Origin: Stramenopiles sp. TOSAG23-2
Lineage: Eukaryota > Sar
DNA length: 22,455 nt
Reading direction: 5' to 3'
Assembly (NCBI GenBank): GCA_900128395.1
Contig: LT649512.1
Coordinates: 1-22,455 of the forward strand
Every line of letters starts with the position of its first letter. The first letter of the stretch is position 1. The notes under the pieces were generated by a model. That model did no database searches. It was not told the origin of the DNA and saw only the letters and a program-made list of their open reading frames with translations. A program made the translations under genes and the position numbers. Of this stretch, positions 1 through 10,300 are shown piece after piece.

Positions 1-225
1 GCATATTACTTAACACGAGAAGTGTAAAATTATTATAACTTAGATTTTAACCGTCGTTTTATACAAGGGGTAATAATATATATTTTATCATCTTTTTTTT
101 TACATTCTCTCTCTATTTTAGTTCTATCTCTCTATATAGTGCTCTATATTTTTTTTACACATATTTTCTTAAAATTTAATAATACTTCGGTGTATATAAT
201 ATACCTTTTTATTATAAAATAAGTT

Positions 226-3111
226 TTACATCAACAAAAAATCATCGTTCTTTCGATTTGGATGGAATTTATGTGCTGGCTCACCTTGCAATTCATCTGC
301 TAAATCTAATAACGTTTCCTCGAAATGATTTCTTGTCCAATTGACTTGTGAAAACATACGTCGTGGTGGTGGTACAGGACCATTTTTTAAACTTGATCTT
401 GTACTGCTTGTACGTTGACTTGTACCAGCTTTAAATACTCTTGTACGCTCAGGTGTTAATACTGCTCGTATTTGTGTTTCTAAATTTCTATTTGATCTAG
501 TAGTCTTATTAGACTTTCTAGAATTATTATTGTTATTACTTGAATTGTATAAACGGCTACGTTTATCATCAATACCAAGTTCTGATGCTGAATATCGCTC
601 TTGTTGCCATGGCAAAATACCATTTCCAGGTTCAACATATTTCCCTTGATTTTTTAAAAATTGTTGATAATCATCATCTTCTAATCGTTCTAATTCTTTT
701 ACTTTTACCGCAGTATTCGTAGCAGTAGTTTGCAATGCTTTCATCCAACGTCTAGATAAATTTTTCTTTGTTCTCATTTCAGATACAGGACCTAAAACAG
801 GAGCAGGTCGTAAACGTATATATTGATTTACATCAACATTTTGACAAATATCATATAAATCATCTGCAAATAATGGATCCGTCCCAATTAATTCAATCGC
901 ATAATCAATATCGCCAGCAGTCTCAGCAATCGCACAAAATGCTGCCTCTGCAGATATAGCTGGATGTGCTTTTTGAATATATCCTATTTTCATCCTCATC
1001 TCCAGCCGATCTGAAAATAAATGTTCTGATTGTTCTAAACGTTTCATCCAATGACGATAATGACCAGGTGTACCTTTTGGAAACCCTGATCTTCCAGTAG
1101 GGATTAATTGTGGCTCAATATTTGTTAATACTACTCTACGACGAGTTAAAAATCCACGAGCAGCCGCTTGAATATCAATTGCAGCCCATTGACGATGCAA
1201 TGCCAAACGTAATCTAAATCCACGAAAGGTCGCTTGAACTTTAATTGCCATGATACGTCTTCTTTCATTGATTCGTTTCATTAAAATAGCTCGTTGTCGC
1301 AATGCTTTCATTCTACCAAACATTCCCCGGATACCAGCTTGTATTATAATAGCTGATTTAATTTTTAATATTAAATGTGATCTGTCTAAAAACATTCGCA
1401 CAGTCGCTTGTACTTTTAACAAGGACGTTTCTCTCTTTTTCATTTGACGATCATATCGAGCTTTTAACACTTTCCATATTTTTAAAAAGCGTCTACGTGC
1501 TCTCATACCACGAAATCGTCGTTGAATTTTGATCACAGTTTCCGTTTCAAATTTTCTTTTTTTTCTAGCAAATGATCTACCACGATTACCTCGAAATACT
1601 TTTTGCATTTTCAATGCAAATCGTTCTTCTACATCAAAATAATGTGTCCACTTTTCTTTAATTGCTGGATCTACGTTTTTTTCTATCATCAATTTACGAA
1701 TGATATGATCATATGGTTGAGCACTATGTGCAGAATCCAATGCAGCTAATTTTTTCGCTAAATATTGTTGTGATAATTCTTTGTTATCATTTGAATTCAT
1801 TCCTTCTAAAACATCGTAACATGTATATAAATCATACCATAAATCCTTTAACTTTTCCCGATCATAATCTTCAATTCCAAATTGTGCATCTATATCAATA
1901 GCTTTATCAATTGCAACATCTAATAAATCAATTGCTTGATGCCAAAAACCTCGTTCAATATGTAACTTGGCGACAGTTGTCCATGTATCTGGTGTATTTA
2001 CAAATTGACGTATTGTTTTTATTTCAAATGGTATATAATTTTTTTTTCTACTTTCTTGGAAAACTTCAGAAAATGCCATACTAGCATCTTGCATTTTCCC
2101 TAATTTTTGGTACATCCGAGCACATATGAAAATGATATGCCGACCAGCATATGGTTTTGGTGCATTTTCTAATATATGTTCCCAGTATTTAATACTTTCC
2201 TCGTACAATTCTAATCTCCATAAACATGCTGCATTTAATAACATAACTTCATTCATTTGTTTATACAATGGCACTTCCATCATGATATTTGATAACATTT
2301 TCAATGCACCTTCAAAAGATCCATAATAAAAATAAACTCTTGCTAATTCATATAATACATCCGCTTGAAAAGCATCATCAAACGTCCCAGCGGTTTTTGC
2401 CATAATGCGACAGCATTGTTCATAATATTTATGTGCATTGACTAAATATTTTTCTTCTCTTTGATTTCGTTTCCACATTTCAAAATTTGCACCTGCAATA
2501 GCTCTAAAAACTTGTGGACTTTTCGAGCCTAAATCAATAGCTTTTGTTAAAACTTCAATACATTTATCAATATCTTCCGTACCGACTAAAAATACACCTA
2601 AATGTTCTAATGCTTCTAAATCTTCCGGATTTGCTTTCAATGCTTGTTCATACCTACCAACAATAACTGGTCTTTCTTTATCACCTTCGCCATCTTCTAC
2701 ATCTAACATACCCATCGATGAATTTCTACGTACAGGGGTTAACGATGATACTTTATAAAAACTATTTTTTCTACGTTTCTTTTTTTCTTCTTTCGTATGA
2801 TGTAATGCAGCTGCAACTCGTTGAAATCCAGGTGTTAAACTATCTAATAAACTATGTTTTTTTGAACCTTCTTTTTTATGATGAATGGAATGAATATCTT
2901 CCTCTTTACTTTTTTTCTGCGTCAAACGAGAGAAAAAAGATCGTCTTTTCGTAACACTTTTCATAATTTTTTTCTTCTCGCTTTTACTTAACTTTTTTGT
3001 ACTATTGTCACGTTTTAATTTAAGTGCTTCCACTTCCTCTTCTTCTATAGTTTTCTCTTGCTTTTTTTTACTTTTAAATGTCACCATGGATCTTAATCTT
3101 GAAAACGACAT
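226..3111 (-). CDS. TPR and IQ-motif protein with a UBA-like segment (calmodulin-binding-type scaffold)
   Basis: The 961-residue protein starts at ATG 3111-3109 and ends at TAA. Residues 1-130 are very basic and Ser/Lys-rich. Residues about 150-460 form helical tetratricopeptide-like repeats, with typical small/aromatic spacing such as LEALEHLGVFLV near 165 and YELARVYFYYGSFEGALKML near 254. Residues about 500-660 carry six IQ motifs, visible as MQKVFRG (502), KIQRRFRGMRARR (528), KVQATVRMF (566), IIQAGIRGMFGR (589), KVQATFRGFRLR (624) and DIQAAARGFLTRR (646). The IQ motif is the classical calmodulin or EF-hand light-chain binding site. Residues about 711-743 (AHPAISAEAAFCAIAE, then GDIDYAIELI) look like a UBA fold, which binds ubiquitin. 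The last 110 residues are Asn/Ser/Arg-rich and likely disordered. There is no enzyme motif, signal peptide or membrane segment. A cytosolic or cytoskeletal adaptor role is inferred. It lies head-to-head with the giant calpain-like gene, 1265 bp apart. Confidence 0.9.
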   Translation of the reverse strand: MSFSRLRSMVTFKSKKKQEKTIEEEEVEALKLKRDNSTKKLSKSEKKKIMKSVTKRRSFFSRLTQKKSKEEDIHSIHHKKEGSKKHSLLDSLTPGFQRVAAALHHTKEEKKKRRKNSFYKVSSLTPVRRNSSMGMLDVEDGEGDKERPVIVGRYEQALKANPEDLEALEHLGVFLVGTEDIDKCIEVLTKAIDLGSKSPQVFRAIAGANFEMWKRNQREEKYLVNAHKYYEQCCRIMAKTAGTFDDAFQADVLYELARVYFYYGSFEGALKMLSNIMMEVPLYKQMNEVMLLNAACLWRLELYEESIKYWEHILENAPKPYAGRHIIFICARMYQKLGKMQDASMAFSEVFQESRKKNYIPFEIKTIRQFVNTPDTWTTVAKLHIERGFWHQAIDLLDVAIDKAIDIDAQFGIEDYDREKLKDLWYDLYTCYDVLEGMNSNDNKELSQQYLAKKLAALDSAHSAQPYDHIIRKLMIEKNVDPAIKEKWTHYFDVEERFALKMQKVFRGNRGRSFARKKRKFETETVIKIQRRFRGMRARRRFLKIWKVLKARYDRQMKKRETSLLKVQATVRMFLDRSHLILKIKSAIIIQAGIRGMFGRMKALRQRAILMKRINERRRIMAIKVQATFRGFRLRLALHRQWAAIDIQAAARGFLTRRRVVLTNIEPQLIPTGRSGFPKGTPGHYRHWMKRLEQSEHLFSDRLEMRMKIGYIQKAHPAISAEAAFCAIAETAGDIDYAIELIGTDPLFADDLYDICQNVDVNQYIRLRPAPVLGPVSEMRTKKNLSRRWMKALQTTATNTAVKVKELERLEDDDYQQFLKNQGKYVEPGNGILPWQQERYSASELGIDDKRSRLYNSSNNNNNSRKSNKTTRSNRNLETQIRAVLTPERTRVFKAGTSQRTSSTRSSLKNGPVPPPRRMFSQVNWTRNHFEETLLDLADELQGEPAHKFHPNRKNDDFLLM

Positions 3112-3551
3112 GGTGATAAATGAATGATATTATGATGATGGACAATGACAATGTTTTATTATTTTTTTGTTTTGTTTTACAATATTGGTATTGGTTATTA
3201 TAATTATAATAAACAAGAAAAGTCTTTCAATAAATATGATCTATTTTTGTTATTATTATGATGTATATAATATATACAATTGATTTATATAATATAATTA
3301 TGAAGACGTGGTTAGAATTATTATATATTGTTTATATAATAATAATTCCTCTATATTCTATTCCCACGTATCACAATGATCTATAATATTTTAAGCGAAT
3401 ATGTATTGCAGTTTTCTACGTTCTGTTTGTGTTTCTTCTTTTCCCCAATTGCCCAATTCTACCAATACATAGGTGTGTATATAAATTATTAAAGCGAAAA
3501 ATGAAAAAACGCATCTATTTTCTGCTGCTGATGTAGCTGCTGCTTTTTTTT

Positions 3552-3566
3552 GCATGCCCGGCATGC
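3552..3566. repeat. Palindrome GCATGCC-C-GGCATGC
   Basis: Two 7-bp arms (3552-3558 and 3560-3566) are exact reverse complements around a single C. It lies about 440 bp upstream of the TPR-IQ start codon. It could be a dimeric factor site; the role is unknown. Confidence 0.6.
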
Positions 3567-3589
3567 CTTTTCCTCCAGCCTTTATAATA

Positions 3590-3599
3590 CCTTATAAGG
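3590..3599. promoter_or_regulatory. Perfect CArG-type element CCTTATAAGG
   Basis: The decamer fits the CC(A/T)6GG consensus bound by SRF/MADS-domain transcription factors and is a full palindrome. It sits in the divergent promoter region about 480 bp upstream of the TPR-IQ gene. A 10-bp match can arise by chance in AT-rich DNA, so function is only a suggestion. Confidence 0.25.
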
Positions 3600-3897
3600 C
3601 CAGCTTCTTCTTTTCCGTGATGATATGTTTGAATGTGCTATTTACATGCTATTTATTATTAGTTGCGTTTCTATTTTCCACACTCAGAGGCACACACCAT
3701 CACAAGCATCCCAGCATTTTTTGTGTGATAATATTATCCTGGCAATACCAGGAATACAATCCTTTGTTATTTTTTTCCAAAATCCTTCCCTCGTAATCCT
3801 GTGCCATTTTAAAGCTTTATTACAGTATCAGGATAGTATACAACGATATCACAAATCAGAAAGAATTTCCAAAAGAATTTCCAACAGTAAAAATACC

Positions 3898-3913
3898 GCA
3901 TGCCTTAGCATGC
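3898..3913. repeat. Paired GCATGC palindromes
   Basis: GCATGC occurs at 3898-3903 and again at 3908-3913, separated by CTTA. This makes both a direct and an inverted repeat. The same hexamer is the core of the 3552-3566 palindrome in the same spacer. Confidence 0.55.
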
Positions 3914-4190
3914 TATGGCATTGTATTCTTGTATTATATTCCAGTATTCTACAAAACTATGCCACTATTGGCTCTTAATGGCACCCTAATCATGTGCCGT
4001 TAGAATAATTTGTACGAAAGATTTATAGTAAAATTTGAAATTCATAGGCATAAGATGATGCTACCATGCTAAAACATTTTCCACAGTCTAATACAACATA
4101 GTAATAATACTATTACTATATAGAGCTTTGCACTAAATAAAAAATGAAAAGAATTAGATTTATAATTAACCGTAGGAAAATACTTACTAA

Positions 4191-4216
4191 ACACACACAC
4201 ACACACACAAACACAC
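4191..4216. repeat. AC dinucleotide microsatellite
   Basis: An uninterrupted AC run of about nine units is followed, after a break of AA, by three more units. It lies about 160 bp upstream of the calpain-like start codon and is expected to vary in length between strains. Confidence 0.9.
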
Positions 4217-4376
4217 GTACATTTTCTTTTCACTTCATTTCCAAGAATTTATGCAACGGTTGTAGACAACCTATCTTCTGGACTTTAGTACATTTTATTG
4301 TGTCAAGCATTAGATAAGGAAAGTTGGTAGATTGTAGATACAGAGGTATAAATAGTGTAAAATAAAAACGTTTAAA

Positions 4377-7300
4377 ATGGGGAAACCTCAGCTGTTAATA
4401 CCACTATTGATGACTATAGCAATAACTTTTCCTGATGTAATATACTCATGTAAAGAAGACATGGACTGTTCAACTATTTATCCCAGTCAAGGAAGATGTA
4501 CGACGGGACTTGGCAAGCGCAAAGAGAAAGGTTGCATCTGTTCATGTAGTATTCAAGATATAAAGAGTGGTATCTGTGACAATCCGAACGGTGTGACTCC
4601 AGAGGTTTTACAAGATAGACACAACGAATGGTTTGGTGTGAAAGAAGGAAATGTAGACTCAACTACATATGCGTTTCCAAAACCTTTAGGATTTACGGGG
4701 GCAACTTGTAACGTACCACTTCCACAATCAGTTCACAGTTGTAGTAGACAGAAAAAACAATTCGGAGATGGATATTTTGGATCATGTAGAGCCGAAGTAG
4801 ATGCAGTTGGCCAACGTAATGGAAAAGATAGGACAACAGAAAAGCAAGGGGGAAATGTAACATTTTATGTGGTTGGGGCAAAAAATTTGCCTGCAAAAGA
4901 CTCCGAGTTTGCAATTGCAAGTGATCCATATGTAAAAATTACTATTCCAGCACATTGCTCGAATCCTGATCCGGATTATAATGACAATTTAAACAGCCCT
5001 GTATGTACAGAACCAGAGGTTTGTGATTGTGCGAACCCAAGTGGAGATTGTTGTAAAATAGCATGTGACTGTGAAAACCCAAAAAAAGGAAAAGGGATAT
5101 TTACACACGTTATGATACGAACTACTGAAGTTATTAGCAACGATGAAAATCCGAAATGGCCAGGAATTGGTGAGCCGTTATATTTTGGTGTGCAGGAAAG
5201 TGGACAACCATACAATGTTGAAGTCTTTGACGAAGACGCGGGTTTTGAGCTTTTTCCAAATTTAGCAGACGATCTCCTTGGAAGTGCTACTGATTATATA
5301 TTCGCTTGCTCTTCCCTAGATGTTCAAACGCCTGCGTTGTTTGTTGATGATAGAGCACCTTATGATTATGGAGAAATATGGGCCTACAACAAAAGGTGCG
5401 ACGGGGATGCAACTACAAGGTGCACATTTAATGATGATTGTCAAAGTAAATTATGCGAAGGGCCTTATTCCGATATGAATACAATATACAAGCGGGGAAT
5501 CAAATGTTTAGAAGCAACATGGATACCGTTAATACCAGATGCGGCACCTAATTACTGTGATGGCGAAGACGCGATTTGTCTTCAAATACGTATGGATATT
5601 CTTCCTTTATCTGTTACTAATATAAAAGTAAATGAAGCAGATGCAAATGGAGAAACTTTAAAGACAAGAGCATCAGCTGTTATAAATGACGAAGTTTTAA
5701 CAGGAACAAAATTTTCCATGCCGTATGTCGACGATGCCATAACTCTTATCAATGGTAGAACTTTGGGTGGTTGGGCAGGGGCAAGAGGAGGAATGATTGT
5801 ACAAACATTCAAAAACTCCAGAGCCGTAAACAATAAGAGTCCTAATTTTATAACTTTTACTGTCAATTTAGATTGCGAAATATTCATTTTTCGCGAAAAT
5901 GACGCGAATTTTAGAGGAAAATTTGATGGAGATGCAAGACCTTTGGCGTGGATGGAAGCTTATGAATTTGAATATGATATTGAATTAGAGGCAAAATTTC
6001 CTGGTCAAGCTGATACAGAAGTATGGTCTGGGTGGAGAAAAAAATTTAAAAATGATCCTGATGATCCAAGCTCCCCTCAATTTCCTCTTACGTTAACATT
6101 TGGGGGCAATAATAATGTCGTTGAAGGGGAGGTAGATATAAATGGAAACCCTGCCGGTGATTCCAACCCAGATAGCCATTATATTATTATAATAAAATCT
6201 TTAAATACGGAAGGGGACATTATAAGAAACGTCAGGAAAGACTTTAATTTTATGGATGTTTTTTTCGGGGAATTAGTCAAATTCGGAATTCCAATTGCAA
6301 TATTTTCATGGATCATCGCATTGTTTTTAGACAAAATTGATTATAGATTAGATAGAATCGAGTGTTATTTAATAGATATGTTGAAAGAATTCGAAGAAAT
6401 GGATGAACCATATCTCATTGGAGGTTTGTTTATTGGATTTTCATTAGAGCCTTCGGAGGAGGACCCTTCGAACTTAAGATTTCGAAGACACTTATATTAT
6501 GCAGCCACTACTATTCGAATGCTAGTAGCTATTCCTTTCTTGAGTATATTTTGTTTCGGGGCTGTGTGCATTTATACTGTACAACCACCTGCAATCGGTT
6601 TTGCCATAATCTTGGTGCTGTACCCAGTCTTTATTGCATGGGCTGCAAAGAAAAAGTGGGATATGCTTGGATGGAGATTGTCATACGACGTGTTGAAAAT
6701 GTTTCAAGTTTCATTTGTTATGCTAATGGTGTATTTGATTCTATCGCCATTAATTGATCCTGCCTATTTTAAGCTTCCAGGAGATAATACGACTCGTTTA
6801 CCGGTCGATACATTCTCCGTGACATGCGTATCAATGGCTTTGAACATGTTGCCGATGATGGTAATTGCATTCATCAATGATGAAGAACTATCTAAATCAT
6901 TTAAACAAATGACGGCGGTTGTTTCAAAAAATCAGAAATTAAGTAGAGCGAAAGACAAGTTAAAAAAAATTGGAACTTTAGGCTTAAAGCTTCGAATGAT
7001 GAAAGCCAATCATGAGCAAGCGAATAATACAGGAGTACCAGAGCCTAAAGAAAAAGACCATACAATGGCTGATTATTTAGGAGAAGATTATACCATTGAT
7101 GGGCGTCTATCAGCATTCAACCATTCAGATCCAATGGCTACAGGAATGTTTGCATCTCGCCGTGAACGAGTTAAGACCTCACAACGACTATATACCGCTT
7201 CTATTGTAGTATTGGCGTTGTATAACCTGATTATGGAAACAGAAGGCGCGGCAAAATATTCTGGGCAGGCGTTTGGTCTCTCATTAACCGTAGTTGCATT

Positions 7301-10300
7301 GGACATGTGCTTTTGGCTTCGTTTCCGCGGAAAATGCGAATGGGGACCAGGTTACACGGTAATGCTTTTAATTGCGTGTAGAGCATGTTTGGTGATCTTT
7401 TGCGGCGACTACTGGCTTATTGGATGTGCCGGTGCCTATTTCGTATTGGGTGTTGCTCTAGGCAATGATATTGTCGATTACCGTCTTAAAATTATGAATT
7501 CATACGAGATTGGAGCTGTTGCATTTTTTGGCAATGTTGAAAAAGAAAAGAATAACGACATCGCGGCATCACCGGAGTTTGTTCTTGGGGTGCTTTCGTT
7601 TGAATTTCTTGTTTTATTGCTCGGGGCTATTTTTTTGATTTCACCTGAGGCGATGCCAAAATTTTCAATATTGACACAGCAATGGCCTGTATGGATTTTC
7701 GGATTAATGTCTTTTTTTGTCGTTATTTTATACGCGTTAAGCATAACCACATCGCGCTCGTATTACCTTCGAGCAAAGGGTCTGTTATCGTCCGAACTAT
7801 TTTTTTTTCGACGAAACATTAAAGTTCCAGAAGTTCTTGCTGCAGCTACATATGGCTGGTTGCAATTGCTTGGTTTGATGATGTATGCCTTGACAGACTC
7901 ACACTTATTTTTAGAGTTGACCATTCTGTTACCGATTATAACAGGCCTTGGCAGTAGCCTTTTGAATGTGTGGCGTAAAAATGATTATGAATTTCTTCCA
8001 TCATTTACAAAACCAGAGAGGAGAGTTGAGCAAAAAGAGAAAAACGACGATGATGACGACGAGGAGGAAGATAAAGAAGATTACGAAGGCAAAAGCTCCG
8101 CTTTCACTGGGTTTGCCCTACCCCCGTTACAAAAAGGCGATGATGGGGAAAATTCTGGTGGATTTCTAGGAGGTCTTGGTGGAAATATTAAAATGCCAGC
8201 TTTACCAATGCGATCTGCATTTGGAAGTAAACAGCAGGCCGAGGCAAGTCAAAATGGTAGAGATAGTGGAGGGTATGGGGATAGTGGTAGACAAGCTAGT
8301 ATGGATATGATGACACAAGGAAAATTCGTGTTGAAAGACCAATGGGAACTTGAAGACCGAAAATTAATAGATCCTCGCGATATGCTGAGCTTTGAAGCTT
8401 TAATGAAAGGAAAGTTATCCCCAAACGATTATTTTATCGTTGCAAATTTACTAGTTTTTCTATTTGCTATTTTTGTTTTAGGGTTTATCATGACATTAAC
8501 ATTAGAGGATGCCTATAAATGGACAGGATTTGCGTTTACAGGAGGCATGTATTTAATGATATGTACAGCTTTCCCAATTATTAAATATTTCAACATATTG
8601 AAATGGACATGGGATATGATTGTATGTCTGGTAATAGCAGGCATGATAGATATTGGTGGAGGATTGTTTTTTTGGTTAGTCATTTTAGGAGACGCAAATC
8701 CACGCAAGGGTGAAATTGATATAAATTCAAACATGGCGTTGGCTTGTTTGATTATTACCTTTTACTACCCTTTGCTAGTTCTTACCGGGGCAGCTATTTA
8801 TAAATGGCACGATGATCAATGGCACGATGGTAAATTTGTAAAAATTGTCATGCCAGTTAGTTTTTTCTTCATAATCATCTTAAATGTCATTTTGTACCTT
8901 TGGTCACCAATGCGTCCGCCATACAATATATACCCTGGCCTGGTATTTACACTGGTTTTTGCAACTGCATCGACATGTTTGTTTCTTTTACGCATATGGA
9001 CAAAAAACGATCATTACTTACCACCAAAATATCAAAGACGTTTAAAATCTACCCTCGCGGGAATTTCAGCAGTGTCATTTGCTGTAGGTATATTTTCTAC
9101 CACTAACGATACCTTAGTTTTTGCAATGTCAATTGGTTTCCTTTGCTATATTGTCTTATTATTTGGAGAGGTTCTTGGTTGGCATTTCGCTCGGCCTGCT
9201 GTTTCTCCAATGTACGTTGCCCATTGCGTGTTTCCAATGTACACGTATAATCCCGCAACAAACAATATAAGGGAAGAAACTGGTATTGGTCTTACAATGT
9301 ATGCTGGATTTGGTGTTACCTTGATCTGGGGTATTTTCTGCATAATGTTTGTCAATCCCATAGGTCTAGGAGTTGCAATTACTGCTGGGATGTTGCTCGC
9401 ATTTACTACAGTCACATTACACTTGATATCATTGACTCCACAATTATTAGGAGAGGCAACGAAATGCGTTGACCAAGCTTTATTAGAATTTTCAGGTGGA
9501 GAAGCATGTAAATATTTTGAATTACGACGTTCTATGGTGACACCAAAAAGTAGAAAATGGACAAGAATCGATGAGAAAGAACGCGAGGAGCAAAAAATGC
9601 TGAATAGATATGCAGCTAAGAAGAAAGACGAAGATGATGGCCCACGTCAAGAACCGGGGCGTTCAAAAGCATTTAAAGCCGCACAAGCTGTTGAAAATAT
9701 AAATTTCAGCATGGAATTCGAAGATTTTGAATCCATGTATTATGGAAAAAGGCGATTTGATGCAATTTTTAACTTTTCATCTGCTTTATCTGACTGTTTT
9801 CGACATGGTGGTGGTCCACTTGCATTTTTCTGTTGCATGGGACGAATGAGTATTTGTTGTCGAGCATTAAGCTGTTGCAAAAAACGTGGACGCAATAAGT
9901 ACAAAAAGAAGAAGAAGAAGAAAAAGAAAAAACGTGCAGTAATGCCATCAAAATCTGAAGAGGGGGAGGAAAAAGATGACGAAGAGGAAAAATCACACGA
10001 AGAAAGCGATGAAGAAAAGGAAGAAGAGAGTGGGGAGGAAAGTGAGGAAGAAGAAGAGGAAGAAGAAGAGAAAAAACCTTTGAAAGAAGAACCTAAATTG
10101 CCATTACGAAATTATGTCAAATTATTTGGGCAATTGCGAAAATTAGATAGACAACTTAACAAAGAATACGAAGAGGAAATACGAATGCTTATACATTTTG
10201 AACTCCTAGTAGTAGTAGCAGCAAAATCAAGAATTGAGAAGGAAAGCACGCTGTTCCAAATGTTCTTGCGAGAAAATAGATTTAAATTATTAGCTAATGG

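Larger units (their letters stand above)
3112..4376. other. Divergent intergenic region between the TPR-IQ gene and the calpain-like gene
   Basis: This 1265-bp spacer must hold the promoters of both flanking genes. The first 300 bp and the last 300 bp are very AT-rich. The middle (about 3400-4060) is visibly less so and holds small palindromes, a CArG-type decamer and short repeated words such as GAATACAAT and its complement. Two overlapping plus-strand ORFs here (3554-3796 and 3625-3978) have no domain or compositional sign of coding. I see no RNA gene. Confidence 0.8.

Noticed and set aside
3554-3978. Two overlapping plus-strand ORFs (80 and 117 residues) in the first divergent spacer
   Set aside because: They have no recognisable motif, overlap each other in different frames, and have the composition of translated AT-rich spacer.
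4347-4354. TATAAATA as a TATA box for the calpain-like gene
   Set aside because: It lies only 23 bp before the ATG, so the usual spacing would put the transcript start at or after the start codon. Chance matches are frequent in this AT-rich sequence.
9901-10080. Poly-Lys/poly-Glu purine-rich stretch as a frameshift or assembly error in the calpain-like gene
   Set aside because: The frame stays open with family-consistent sequence on both sides, and mixed codons support a true charged linker.
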